Below, in pieces: positions 27,536-35,881 of a stretch of DNA of 64,000 bases. This stretch comes from JABDMH01 sp965223165 (GTDB lineage Bacteria; Bacteroidota; Bacteroidia; Chitinophagales; Saprospiraceae). Under the pieces are notes generated by a model that worked only from the letters and a program-made list of their open reading frames with translations, was not told where the DNA came from and ran no database searches. The stretch lies in the NCBI GenBank assembly GCA_965223165.1, contig CBDCVQ010000015.1, positions 1 through 64,000 of the forward strand, given 5' to 3'. The first letter of the stretch is position 1. The number at the start of each line of letters is the position of its first letter. Both the position numbers and the translations under genes were made by a program.

Positions 27536-28399
27536 CTAATGATACCCGTGAGCCACGAGCCAATCGTAAAATCGCTCAATCCATCGATCGGTAGGCAAGT
27601 GCTGTGCCTTCATACCAAAACCATGCCCCCCTTGCGAGTACATGTGGAGCTCGGCACTTTTGCCTGCCTTGAGCCAGTCGGTATACAGCTTTACGCTAGC
27701 CGGAGCCAGTATCAGCGGATCGTCGGAGGCACATAGGGCAAACATGATCGGTGCATCCTCCGGCACGTCGTGTTTAGGCACCACATTCATCCAAGCGTAG
27801 ATGGGACCGATGAAATTGGGCCGACTGGCTTCATCATAGGCGTACGTCGCTCCCATGGTCACGGCACCTCCGGCACTGAAGCCGATAAGGCCGATCCGAT
27901 CTTCTGCCACTCTGTACGTGGTAGCATTCTCTCGCACATGTCGGATGGCCTGCAGGGCATCTTTCACCGCCAACGGCAGGACTTCGCCCGCGCGCTTGAG
28001 CACTGTGGGGCCGCTATCGGCTGCAATGTCTGCCGTACCGTCCTCCCCCGTTGGCACCAGTCGATATTTCAACACAAAGGCGGTGATCCCTTTGGCCGCC
28101 AACCATTTGGCCACATCATTGCCTTCACTGTCTATCGACAAAGCGTACAGGCCTCCTCCCGGGCACACGACAACAGCCGTGCCATTGGGCTCTTTCGGCC
28201 GAAAGACGGTCAGTGAGGGCTTGCTCACGTTGGTCACCACGGGATTATCCCAGATGGCGGAGTGAAATGATCGCTCGGCATCGGGCCAAGGCTTGGAAAT
28301 CTCTACCGATTCAAAGGGTAATTGGACGACCTCCTGGCCGATCGAAGCACTCAAACTGATGTGGATTAATATGCCAAAGATGAGAAGATGTCTGACCAT
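27536..28399 (-). CDS. Secreted alpha/beta-hydrolase, acetylxylan-esterase/BD-FAE-like
   Basis: 287 residues. The signal peptide is MVRHLLIFGILIHISLSASIG. The catalytic Ser sits in IGLIGFSAGGAVTMGATYAYD near residue 170, and the oxyanion motif in VVVCPGGGLYALSIDSEGND near residue 80. HGFG near residue 260 (SQGGHGFGMKAQHL) carries the catalytic His. This matches the dienelactone/BD-FAE-type esterases that deacetylate hemicelluloses. Location: periplasm or outside. The start is 64 bases from the GTG of the DUF3303 gene, which is divergent; the region between holds AAGATA-AGCCC-TATCTT. Confidence 0.88.
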   Translation of the reverse strand: MVRHLLIFGILIHISLSASIGQEVVQLPFESVEISKPWPDAERSFHSAIWDNPVVTNVSKPSLTVFRPKEPNGTAVVVCPGGGLYALSIDSEGNDVAKWLAAKGITAFVLKYRLVPTGEDGTADIAADSGPTVLKRAGEVLPLAVKDALQAIRHVRENATTYRVAEDRIGLIGFSAGGAVTMGATYAYDEASRPNFIGPIYAWMNVVPKHDVPEDAPIMFALCASDDPLILAPASVKLYTDWLKAGKSAELHMYSQGGHGFGMKAQHLPTDRWIERFYDWLVAHGYH

Positions 28400-28463
28400 A
28401 GCACCTGATTGTGCCCGGAAGATAAGCCCTATCTTGTAAAGGATATCATCTAACCACGCTTTT

Positions 28464-28742
28464 GTGACCTATCTCATCATCGAACATTTTCACGCCGGCA
28501 AACGCTCGGCCATCTTTGACCGATTGAACAGCCAGGGCAGAATGTTGCCGGACGGTGTCCGCTACATCGACAGCTGGCTGGATGCATCGATCGAAACCTG
28601 CTATCAGGTGATGACCAGCGACTCGCTCGAATCGCTACGCCAATGGATCGCTCGGTGAGAAGATCTGATCGATTTTGAGATCGTCCCCGTGATCTCCTCT
28701 CAAGAAGCCCTTGATCGGGTGGTCGGCGACAAAATTCACTGA
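28464..28742 (+). pseudogene. DUF3303-like gene interrupted by an in-frame TGA
   Basis: A GTG start (28464) opens a frame whose protein (YLIIEHFHAGKRSAIFDRL...MLPDGVRYIDSW) is a clear DUF3303 family member. After QWIAR there is TGA at 28656-28658, and the same frame then continues with EDLIDFEIVPVISSQEAL to a proper TGA at 28740-28742. In relatives the position is typically Trp (WIARWxDL), so a single G-to-A change in TGG explains the stop. The restored protein would be 92 residues, the usual family length. It could be a real nonsense mutation, a sequencing error, or readthrough. TGA serves as a normal stop in other genes of this window, which makes a changed genetic code very unlikely. Confidence 0.75.
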
Positions 28743-28852
28743 TCTTTTTTCCGCCTTTAGGCATCATAGTGCCCACTTCAGGTATCTAGTCTTCTGAGGT
28801 GCACTATTTCTCCCTCCTGCCCCAGTTTTATCTAGCAAAATGTATTGAGCCT

Positions 28853-29302
28853 ATGAAAGTTGTACTGTTTTGCTTCCTCATCAGCTGTCTCGGCGTCACC
28901 CTATCGGGGCAGACGGAGGAGCCTCCGCTGGACTACTCGTCGGCGGTGACCATCGCCGAGGAGCAAGATAAGGTCGTGATGATGATCTTCGCTGGCTCAG
29001 ACTGGTGCAAGCCGTGCATACGCCTTCGAGAAGAAGTGCTGACGTCGGAAGATTTTATCAGCTATGCCGGGAAGCACCTGGTGCTGCTTGAACTGGATTT
29101 TCCCTATCGGAAAAAGAACCAGCTCTCGAAGGAACGTACATCGCACAACGCCAGGTTGGCCGACCGATTCAACAAGGAAGGCATATTCCCTCGCATCGTG
29201 TTATTGGATGCCCAGGAGCAGTTGGTCGGACAAATACAAAACACCCAAAACCTGGATCCGAAGGCATTCATTCGACTGATCAACACCCTGCTCGAATCAT
29301 GA
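28853..29302 (+). CDS. Thioredoxin-family protein, periplasmic
   Basis: 149 residues from the ATG at 28853, with the leader MKVVLFCFLISCLGVTLSG; the frame extends 18 codons upstream. The fold is thioredoxin-like, with SDWCKPCIRL (WCxxC, residues about 53-56) as redox site and FPRIVLLDAQEQLVG as the cis-Pro strand. It resembles the DsbD-gamma/Thioredoxin_7 group. The stop overlaps the next start (ATGA, 29299-29302), which shows translational coupling with the ApbE gene. In the operon it probably reduces or assembles cysteines in the neighbouring lipoprotein or the outer-membrane protein. Confidence 0.88.
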   Translation: MKVVLFCFLISCLGVTLSGQTEEPPLDYSSAVTIAEEQDKVVMMIFAGSDWCKPCIRLREEVLTSEDFISYAGKHLVLLELDFPYRKKNQLSKERTSHNARLADRFNKEGIFPRIVLLDAQEQLVGQIQNTQNLDPKAFIRLINTLLES

Positions 29303-30279
29303 GCGACCTAGGTGCATATATAGATCAGCGGCCAGCCGTCAAGGCACACCATTATCCGGTTAAGCTGATGGGCTGCGGTTTTGTGTTGACTGCTGTGCAT
29401 GCTGACCCCCAGGTAGCCTGGGATGCCATTCGTGCGGGAGTGCGGGAAATCGTGCGGATAGAGCGGCTGATTTCCTCCTGGCTCCCAGACTCTCAGACAA
29501 GCGCGATCAATCGGGCGGCGGGTCAACATCCCGTCCGGGTAGATCGGGAATTGTTCGATCTGGTCGCGAGAAGCCTCCGAGTGTCTGCGTTGACCGCCGG
29601 AGCATTTGATATCAGTGGCAATCTGTCGAGGCATTACTGGCAGTTTGATCGAGGGCATCACGCGATGCTCCCGGAAGAAAAGATACACGAGCTGCGAGAT
29701 CTGATCAACTACCGGCTGATCGAGCTGGACGCTGATCGCCAGACGATCTTTCTCCGTCGAGCTGGTATGCAGATCGGCTTTGGTGGTATCGGCAAGGGGT
29801 ATGCTGCCTATCGAGCATCACAGACGATGTGCGCTGGCGGAGTCACTAGCGGGCTAATTAACGCCTCTGGCGACCTCATGTGCTGGGGACAGCCCCCGGA
29901 CAAACCCGGCTGGAAGGTGGACGTGCTGGCCGGTCGTCAGCTAAATCAAATGCCCCTGCAGGTCACCCTTCCGGAGGGCTCGATTGTCACATCGGGCTGG
30001 CAGGAGAATTACTGCATGATCGATGGTATCCGTCACAGTCATATTGTCGATCCCCGCACGGGCAGACCAACCCGGGAGACCCAGCAGGTCTCGGTCATCT
30101 GTACAAATCCCGAGCTGGGCGATGCGCTGGCTACCGCCCTGTCGGTGCTGGGACCGACCGCGGGCTTGCCGTTGATCGACCGACTCCACGGTGTCGAGTG
30201 CATCATGGCCGATCAGCAGGGCAAAATCCATTTTTCCAAAAACCTGAAATGTCTTTTGCATGAAACATCTAGCAACTAA
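29299..30279 (+). CDS. FAD:protein FMN transferase (ApbE)
   Basis: 326 residues. Family motifs: LMGCGFVLTAV near residue 23, ISSWLPDSQTSAINR near 65, GAFDIS near 95, FGGIGKGYAAY near 160, INASGDLMCWG near 190, and HSHIVDPRTGRPT near 250 (the FAD/metal-binding D-P-R-T-G). It attaches FMN by a phosphoester bond to a Thr or Ser of an exported acceptor protein. No leader peptide is visible, so it is either cytosolic or exported by another route; most ApbE proteins act in the periplasm. Third and fourth genes in the operon (DUF4266, DUF3570) are candidate partners, but neither shows the classical D-G-x-S/T-G-A-T flavinylation site. Confidence 0.92.
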   Translation: MSDLGAYIDQRPAVKAHHYPVKLMGCGFVLTAVHADPQVAWDAIRAGVREIVRIERLISSWLPDSQTSAINRAAGQHPVRVDRELFDLVARSLRVSALTAGAFDISGNLSRHYWQFDRGHHAMLPEEKIHELRDLINYRLIELDADRQTIFLRRAGMQIGFGGIGKGYAAYRASQTMCAGGVTSGLINASGDLMCWGQPPDKPGWKVDVLAGRQLNQMPLQVTLPEGSIVTSGWQENYCMIDGIRHSHIVDPRTGRPTRETQQVSVICTNPELGDALATALSVLGPTAGLPLIDRLHGVECIMADQQGKIHFSKNLKCLLHETSSN

Positions 30280-30478
30280 AGTACTGGTGGCGTTAATCTG
30301 TCTCAGTAACATGGCCTGCGTATCGGTCAAAGGCTATGAGAAGGCCTACCTGCATGATCCTTGCATGGTCCTGCAAGCCCATAAACTCGACTATTTCGAA
30401 ATCAATTTTCAGACATACCGTGAAGGTGCCTCGGGAGCCAATGGAGGTAAAGTAGGAGGAGGTTGCGGATGCAATTGA
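30260..30478 (+). CDS. DUF4266 small lipoprotein with Cys-rich tail
   Basis: 72 residues. The leader has the lipobox SNMAC (Cys20), then YEKAYLHDPCMVLQ, then the diagnostic tail YREGASGANGGKVGGGCGCN. This pattern is DUF4266. The start overlaps the end of the ApbE gene by 20 bases and the stop overlaps the next gene by 10, so coupling is tight. The tail with Gly and Cys-Gly-Cys resembles a metal or thioester anchoring motif. Its function is not known. It may be the substrate or a partner of the thioredoxin or ApbE protein. Confidence 0.85.
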   Translation: MKHLATKVLVALICLSNMACVSVKGYEKAYLHDPCMVLQAHKLDYFEINFQTYREGASGANGGKVGGGCGCN

Positions 30479-31713
30479 TCATCGTCACCCTATGCCTGGT
30501 CATCCTGCTGGCTACGGAGCGAATCAGGGCGCAAGTTTCTGCGGTGCAAGCCCCCTCCGCAGAACGAAAAGGGTCGGACAGCACCCACCTGATCTTAGCC
30601 ACCTACGAAAAGCCGTCCTGGAAAACCATCGACGTGGATTTTCTCAGCAGCTACTACCAACAAGATGGTAACAACTCGCCGGTCACGGGAGGGCTGGGCA
30701 CCGAAGCCTTGACTGATTTTACCCAGAAAATTCGAATCACCATACCTAAAACCGAAAGACTCTCCATCCACCTGGACGGTGGCTACGACTACTACACGTC
30801 GGCATCTACCGATCGAATTGACAACATTCGATCTTCGGATTCGCGAGCTGATCTGCGGACGCATGGCAGCATCGGGCTGACCTACCAATGGACAGACCAG
30901 CAGACCATCGGCGCCCGGATTGGTGGTAGCAACGAATATGACTACACTTCGATCACGGGTGGGATCAACTACAGTCTGCTCTCCAAGGATCAGAATACCC
31001 AGCTTCACCTCAGCGCACAGGCCTTTATCGATCGATGGTCCGTCATCTATCCGGCTGAGCTACGACGAATCGCTCAAGTACCCACTAACAAACGGCAGTC
31101 CTTCAACCTATCGATAGCCCTAAACCAAGTACTCAATCGCAAGATGCAGATCGCGCTCATGCTGGAGGGCATCTACATGAACGGGCTTCTTTCCACGCCG
31201 TTCCACCGCGTTTATTTCGCCGGTGAGGACCGCGCCCGCATCGAAAACCTACCCACCCAGCGCTTGAAATTGCCTTTGGGGTTGCGACTTAATTGGCATG
31301 TGACGGAACAACTGATTGCACGCACATTTTACCGATATTATTGGGATGACTGGGGGATGAGCGCCCACACGCTGGGACTCGAACTGCCCATCAAGTTGAG
31401 TCGATTTCTAGCCGTTTATCCGCACTATCGGTATCACACGCAGACCGCAGCCGATTGGTTTCAACCTTACCAGGGTCATCAGCAAGGTGCAGAATTCTAC
31501 ACTTCTGACTTTGATCTCGCTGAGTTGCAAAGCCATACGTACGGCATAGGCATAATGTACAGTCCGGCGAAAGGTATCCTGCGGGTGCGCAAGCCCTTTC
31601 AGAAGAACGGCTTTATTCAGCTAAAATCACTGGACCTCAAGTACAGCCATTTCGATCGAAGTACCGGCCTGCAGGCCGACATCATTAGCCTGGGACTGGG
31701 CATCAGCCTTTAA
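30469..31713 (+). CDS. DUF3570 outer-membrane-like protein
   Basis: 414 residues from ATG 30469 with the leader MQLIIVTLCLVILLATERIRA. The rest is a run of alternating aromatic and polar residues in beta-strand-like pieces (for example IRITIPKTERLSIHLDGGYDYY and NWHVTEQLIARTFYRYYWDD). It ends in ADIISLGLGISL, a typical beta-barrel terminus. Family DUF3570, regularly beside DUF4266. Probably an outer-membrane barrel that works with the upstream lipoprotein, thioredoxin and ApbE enzyme. Overlaps the DUF4266 stop by 10 bases. It is the last gene of the coupled unit. Confidence 0.87.
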   Translation: MQLIIVTLCLVILLATERIRAQVSAVQAPSAERKGSDSTHLILATYEKPSWKTIDVDFLSSYYQQDGNNSPVTGGLGTEALTDFTQKIRITIPKTERLSIHLDGGYDYYTSASTDRIDNIRSSDSRADLRTHGSIGLTYQWTDQQTIGARIGGSNEYDYTSITGGINYSLLSKDQNTQLHLSAQAFIDRWSVIYPAELRRIAQVPTNKRQSFNLSIALNQVLNRKMQIALMLEGIYMNGLLSTPFHRVYFAGEDRARIENLPTQRLKLPLGLRLNWHVTEQLIARTFYRYYWDDWGMSAHTLGLELPIKLSRFLAVYPHYRYHTQTAADWFQPYQGHQQGAEFYTSDFDLAELQSHTYGIGIMYSPAKGILRVRKPFQKNGFIQLKSLDLKYSHFDRSTGLQADIISLGLGISL

Positions 31714-31830
31714 TCAAGCACCTTTTTCTTAAAGACATAGAGTAGCAAATCCGATGAATAGACTTTACCAAAGTGCACTTTGTTTTGCCCTTAACCGGGG
31801 CCTTTTCTAACCATTAAAATTTGTAATAAG

Positions 31831-32358
31831 ATGAAGAAGTATTTTGGTTTGTTGGCCTTTTGTGCCATTACATTGGGGGTGTTTACAGCCTGCTCCAAGG
31901 ACAGCGAAGAAGATGATGATATAGCCAACTATGTGGATGGCGACTATGGCGGGATGGACTCGATCGTGGTCGAATATCCCGAGGCGATCGATAACTATGT
32001 CCTGCTGGAGTATCCTAACCAGTCGATTGAGGAGGTGGAGTTAGAACGAGATGGTGGCTTTGAAGTAGAGCTGGACGACGGCACCGAACTCGTATTTGAT
32101 GCCGCCGGCAATTTTGTTGCAGTGGATGGGGACGACGAAGATGATTATGGAGACGAGGACGCAGACAATCACGAAGACGAGGAAGGCATAGTTGACCAGT
32201 ATCCCGAGGCCATCGACAGCTATCTCGCGGCAAACTACCAGGACGTCGCACTAGTACAAGTCGAGCTGGAGGACAATGGAACCTATGAAGTGGAATTGGA
32301 AGACGGCACAGAGCTGGTTTTTGACCCCGATGGGACCTTCATCGGATTGGACGATTGA
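31831..32358 (+). CDS. Acidic lipoprotein with two PepSY-like/DUF2874-like repeats
   Basis: 175 residues. The leader MKKYFGLLAFCAITLGVFTAC has lipobox FTAC. An acidic linker is followed by two homologous 50-residue repeats, both of the form YPEAID.Y....Y....(I/L)..VELE..G.(F/Y)EVEL(D/E)DGTELVFD..G.F. They are separated by an Asp/Glu-rich stretch (DGDDEDDYGDEDADNHEDEE). The fold is PepSY-like/BLIP-like, as in many Bacteroidota lipoproteins that bind proteins or ions. It lies 117 bases downstream of the DUF3570 gene and has its own terminator. Start preceded by an A/T-rich Bacteroidota-type leader (TTAAAATTTGTAATAAG). Confidence 0.87.
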   Translation: MKKYFGLLAFCAITLGVFTACSKDSEEDDDIANYVDGDYGGMDSIVVEYPEAIDNYVLLEYPNQSIEEVELERDGGFEVELDDGTELVFDAAGNFVAVDGDDEDDYGDEDADNHEDEEGIVDQYPEAIDSYLAANYQDVALVQVELEDNGTYEVELEDGTELVFDPDGTFIGLDD

Positions 32359-32457
32359 TAGCGGGTCTGCGGGTCGGGGGCTTGGGTAAGGTGTGATCAG
32401 CCCGCCGCCAGACCGCCAGCCTAAGCCATGGTCGCTGCATAATTGGTATTGGATACA

Positions 32458-32512
32458 CCACATTTCTCCCTGCCCGTCCTATACAGGGCTCTTGGAGAAA
32501 TGTGGTTTCTTT
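32458..32512 (+). terminator. Long-stem intrinsic terminator after the PepSY-like gene
   Basis: CCACATTTCTCC (32458-32469) pairs perfectly with GGAGAAATGTGG (32494-32505) and is followed by TTTCTTT. The 24-base loop can pair further (CCTG/CAGG). It separates the PepSY-like gene from the kinase gene. Confidence 0.8.
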
Positions 32513-32538
32513 AGCATTCAAAACAACAGCGTATTGGC

Positions 32539-33573
32539 GTGAGGATTACCAAAAATTCACTGATATCTGCCACCTTGTTTGCCCTACTAGTGGCTACCCT
32601 CATGGCGCTCGAAGAGTTTTATGAGGGTGAAATGAGTGCTACTACGGCCGTTGAAGAGATCGCAGCATATCTATCCATCCTGGCGATACTATTTTTTGTG
32701 ATCGTGGTGCCCTTTAGACGTGTTATTGCCAAATTGAATGAGCGGCTGCCTTGGAAAGGGCACTTCTTCCCCCGCCTGGGGATTCAAGGGATGGTCGTAG
32801 TCAGCCTTTCGATCTTGCTGGGCTTGATTTTCGGCGAGCTCATTCATCTCTACATAGATCATGTCCTTCCAACCGGAGTCGTCATCCTTCGTACAATTTT
32901 ATTTCTGTTGATCACATCCTCGCTGATCATGGGCTTGCTGGAAGTGCGTAATCTCCACGACCAGAAAGATCTACTGAGGCTACGCAGCCATAGACTGGAG
33001 AAGGAAGTGGTGGAATCCCTATATAATTCACTTAAGCAGCAGGTCAATCCACATTTTCTCTTTAATAGTCTAAGCGTTTTGTCATCGCTGGTGCGTTATG
33101 ACCCGCAGAAAGCGGAGCGATTCATAGAGCACTTTGCCGAGGTCTACCGCTACGTACTGGATATGAACACCAAGAAAATGGTCTCGCTAGCTGAAGAGCA
33201 GGCATTTCTAGACTCTTATCTTTTTCTGCAAAAGATCAGACATGGAGATCACTTGGAAATTGTCAATGAACTGCCCGCTGATATCTCATCCTATCGGCTG
33301 CCACCATTGACGCTGCAACTCATATTTGAGAATATCTTCAAACACAATGTCATCGATTCCAAAAACCCGATGAAAATCAAAATGCGACTCCGCGAGCAGC
33401 AATTGGAAATAATCAATGAATATCGCCCTCGGCAGGTGACCCGGGGCGCGGGTCTGGGGCAGAATAACCTGATCGCAAAATACCGGGCGCTGGGCTTTGG
33501 ACATCCTTCCTTCCGCATATCCGACGGCGAATACCAGGCGTCCGTGCCCGTGCTCAAAAGTGGGGGGACATGA
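32539..33573 (+). CDS. LytS-type sensor histidine kinase
   Basis: 344 residues, GTG start at 32539. Four hydrophobic segments in the first 140 residues (LISATLFALLVATLMAL, LSILAILFFVIVVPF, VVSLSILLGLIFGELI, TILFLLITSSLIMGLL) anchor it in the inner membrane. Then comes the His_kinase core of the LytS/YehU type: LKQQVNPHFLFNSLSVLSSL near residue 172, with the phosphorylated His in NPHFLFN, and an ATPase part with LTLQLIFENIFKHN near 265. The glycine-rich ATP lid is reduced (GAGLGQNNL). It overlaps the response regulator gene by four bases (ATGA). There is no large sensor domain, so it probably senses membrane state or a partner protein. Confidence 0.9.
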   Translation: MRITKNSLISATLFALLVATLMALEEFYEGEMSATTAVEEIAAYLSILAILFFVIVVPFRRVIAKLNERLPWKGHFFPRLGIQGMVVVSLSILLGLIFGELIHLYIDHVLPTGVVILRTILFLLITSSLIMGLLEVRNLHDQKDLLRLRSHRLEKEVVESLYNSLKQQVNPHFLFNSLSVLSSLVRYDPQKAERFIEHFAEVYRYVLDMNTKKMVSLAEEQAFLDSYLFLQKIRHGDHLEIVNELPADISSYRLPPLTLQLIFENIFKHNVIDSKNPMKIKMRLREQQLEIINEYRPRQVTRGAGLGQNNLIAKYRALGFGHPSFRISDGEYQASVPVLKSGGT

Positions 33574-34313
33574 AGGCGCTCATCGTAGAGGACGAGCCGC
33601 TTAGCGCACGACGGCTTGAGGAAATGATCGCGAAGATCGACCCTGCGATAGAGGTCGTAGGCATCGCATCCAGCGTCGACGAGAGTCTACAGACACTCCG
33701 ATCCCAATCAGACATTGGGCTGCTACTGCTCGATCTGCACCTATCCGACGGACATGGGCTGGACGTGCTGCAGCAACTACAGCGGAAGATCCCCGTCATC
33801 ATCACCACTGCCTATGACCAGTATGCGCTGGATGCTTTCCAATACATGAGTGTGGACTACCTGCTCAAGCCAATCAAAGAAACCGACCTGAGAAGAAGCC
33901 TCGCCAAGCTACACCACTACACGCAGCATCTCGTCCCCTGGCAAGAATTGCGAGCCATGCTGTCCAGCAGGGAATCCCGTAAGAGTCTCCTGGGCACGAG
34001 AGGCAAAAGTCGCTATCCGATCCCGGTCAAGGACATCGCCTTCTGCTACACGGAGAATCGAGATACCTGGTGTCTGACGGACGATGACCGGGAATATCTG
34101 GTACGCCTGAACCTGGATCAGCTCGAAGCTGCACTAGACTCCGCAGATTTCTTTCGACTGAATCGCCAAATCATTTGTGCACGCGACAATGTCGAGCGAT
34201 TTGAAGTCTTGCCAAAATCGAGAATCCAGGTATTTCTGCGCAGACAGCCGGACTTCGACGTTATCGTGTCCGCCCACCGATCAGCGGCCTTCAGAAATTG
34301 GTTGTTGGGATAA
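33570..34313 (+). CDS. LytR/AlgR-type response regulator
   Basis: 247 residues. The receiver domain carries VEDEPLSARRLEEMI at the start, the phosphoacceptor Asp in LLLLDLHLSDG near residue 52, and the Lys in YLLKPIKETDL near residue 105. The C-terminal half is a LytTR DNA-binding domain (KDIAFCYTENRDTWCLTDDDREYLV, then FFRLNRQIICARDNVERFE). Pairs with the kinase gene. Possible targets are the PepSY-like lipoprotein gene or the ApbE cluster upstream; this is inference from position only. Confidence 0.92.
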   Translation: MKALIVEDEPLSARRLEEMIAKIDPAIEVVGIASSVDESLQTLRSQSDIGLLLLDLHLSDGHGLDVLQQLQRKIPVIITTAYDQYALDAFQYMSVDYLLKPIKETDLRRSLAKLHHYTQHLVPWQELRAMLSSRESRKSLLGTRGKSRYPIPVKDIAFCYTENRDTWCLTDDDREYLVRLNLDQLEAALDSADFFRLNRQIICARDNVERFEVLPKSRIQVFLRRQPDFDVIVSAHRSAAFRNWLLG

Positions 34314-34979
34314 ACGAACCTAAGCTTGCAGCCTCGCCATAGCTAGGGCTAGCCACCCTCCCGCTGCCGCGGTTCCCTCACTTCGCGCATGGTCATGCTC
34401 GACTCTTCGAGATCGCTCGGTCATGCCTCGCCTGCAACACAAAATCCTATTAGAATTATGCAACATATCTAATGCGAAACTCTACTAGCGTCGTACTGGT
34501 ACGTTTTCACCTTCAGGCCCGACAGATCTCACCGCCATGGTCGACCACCTTACACCCGATTTTCTCTAAATTCCAACAGGGTATCTATTATGTTACAGTA
34601 TCCTCGAAAGCGTATTACCGGCATATTGGTCTAAAAAATCCAAAATTACTGTTAACTTTTCGCGCTTGAGACCAGCGTTTGAAAATTTTAGTTGGATCTT
34701 CCCCGTTGTCATGCATCCGTAGCACCAATTGAAAACTATGAGCTTTACCATGATCACCACCAGGACCGACCCACCTGGCTTGTCCTACCTAAGTACTTCA
34801 TGCCAAGACCTGTCGTCGGATTTTGCCTACATATGTCCCTTCCAGATGGAAGAAGGGATGTACGATTCTTTCAAAATTTCGTTACTATTGACTAGGCCTC
34901 GCGGCCAGTAGGTGCGAAAGACTGACACTCCCATTCCACGACACTAACCCGTAGTACACACTTAACAACTCGGTTTTTC
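34314..34979. other. Intergenic region with interspersed repeat
   Basis: Holds the two-module repeat at 34331-34489 and then about 490 bases with no supported gene. Two short frames begin at the repeat's ATG (encoding MRNST...) but have no domain. AT-rich around 34570-34700; no promoter match found. Confidence 0.45.
34331..34489. repeat. Two-module interspersed repeat
   Basis: Module A (34331-34390) begins GCCTCGCCATAGCTA and contains CGCGGTTCCCTCACTTC. It is closely matched at 49326-49390. Module B (34455-34489), reversed, begins CTAGTAGAGTTTCGCATTA and ends TAATTCTAAT, as at 56928. The modules here are in the opposite relative orientation to the copies at 49.27 and 56.93 kb, so they move or recombine independently. 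Confidence 0.65.
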
Positions 34980-35384
34980 ATGACACCCATCGAGATCAAG
35001 ATTGGCGACCAAGTCCTGTCCGCTGTGCTCAATGACACGCCAACGGCCCGGTCCGTATTGGCTGCCCTTCCCTTTGAATCCACCGTCATCACGTGGGGAG
35101 AAGAGATTTATTTCCAGCTGCCTGTCTACGTGCCGCTGGAGCCCGATGCCCAGGCGGAAGTAGATGTTGGGGATCTCGCCTATTGGCCCAGCATGCCCGC
35201 CTTCTGTATCTTCTTTGGTGCGACACCGGTCAGTCTCCATGGGGAGCCGCGAGCTGCCAGTCCTGTAAACATTTTCGGAAAACTGCTCTACCTCGACCTG
35301 CCCATACTCAAGTCGATTCGGGATGGGGACCGGGTGAGCGTATCTACCGGCGAGTTCAGTGCCTCCGACCATTCTGAGGAATAG
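34980..35384 (+). CDS. Cyclophilin-like fold protein (DUF369 type)
   Basis: 134 residues, no leader. It has the cyclophilin-like family pattern: IEIKIGDQVLSAVLNDTPTA near residue 4, ITWGEEIYFQLPV near 40, VDVGDLAYWPSMPAFCIFFG near 62, and VNIFGKLL near 95. These proteins (PF04126-like) resemble the cyclophilin fold without proven peptidyl-prolyl isomerase activity. Function unknown. Stand-alone gene; a decayed fragment on the other strand follows. Confidence 0.82.
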   Translation: MTPIEIKIGDQVLSAVLNDTPTARSVLAALPFESTVITWGEEIYFQLPVYVPLEPDAQAEVDVGDLAYWPSMPAFCIFFGATPVSLHGEPRAASPVNIFGKLLYLDLPILKSIRDGDRVSVSTGEFSASDHSEE

Positions 35385-35420
35385 TCAAAAGGGTGCCCCA
35401 ACCAGGTGAGACCTAACCTG

Positions 35421-35612
35421 CTATTCGGCCATGACCCTCCTGGCGGCGGAGATCTGACCCAAGTGATAAAAGGGATGGGTAAAACAGACGGGGAGCAAGA
35501 ACCATTCGCGAGATTTCCCGATATACAGCCAGAGTAGCTGCCAAGCCGCCTCCGGCATGACCCGCTCGTGGCAAATGATCGCCCGCGCCGACTCCAGCGG
35601 ATCGCGTGCCGC
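35421..35612 (-). pseudogene. Remnant of an unidentified protein
   Basis: On the minus strand, codons after a TGA at 35613-35615 read ARDPLESARAIICHERV then MPEAAWQLLWLYIGKSREWF and PFYHLGQISAARRVMAE, ending TAG. The residue order looks protein-like (Trp, Cys and charged residues in normal spacing), yet there is a stop just upstream and no start codon except an internal ATG. It is probably the 3' end of a larger gene lost here. The family is not recognised. Confidence 0.3.
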
Positions 35613-35881
35613 TCAGCGTCCACCTCCTTGTCCTCCTTAACACCCTGATCGTGTGTCGATCCATCCGCGTTTATCCTCTATTTGGGTTACCCCAGTCAGC
35701 TCCTTCGTGCCTCCCACCCTAATTGTTATCCTACAAGATCGTTTAAACCACACGCGGTGAACGTCTATAAGGGCCCCGGGGTCCGTCAGCCTACGTGCCA
35801 GCAGAAAAATGGTATTTTTAGCAGGGTGGGTAACCTACCGCACAGGCGCACATGGCCTCCTTCCCCGACCTTTCAGATGCT

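Noticed and set aside
28656..28658. TGA as Trp codon (altered genetic code)
   Set aside because: TGA is used as an ordinary stop in other genes of the window (for example 33571 and 30476), so recoding of the whole genome is not supported.
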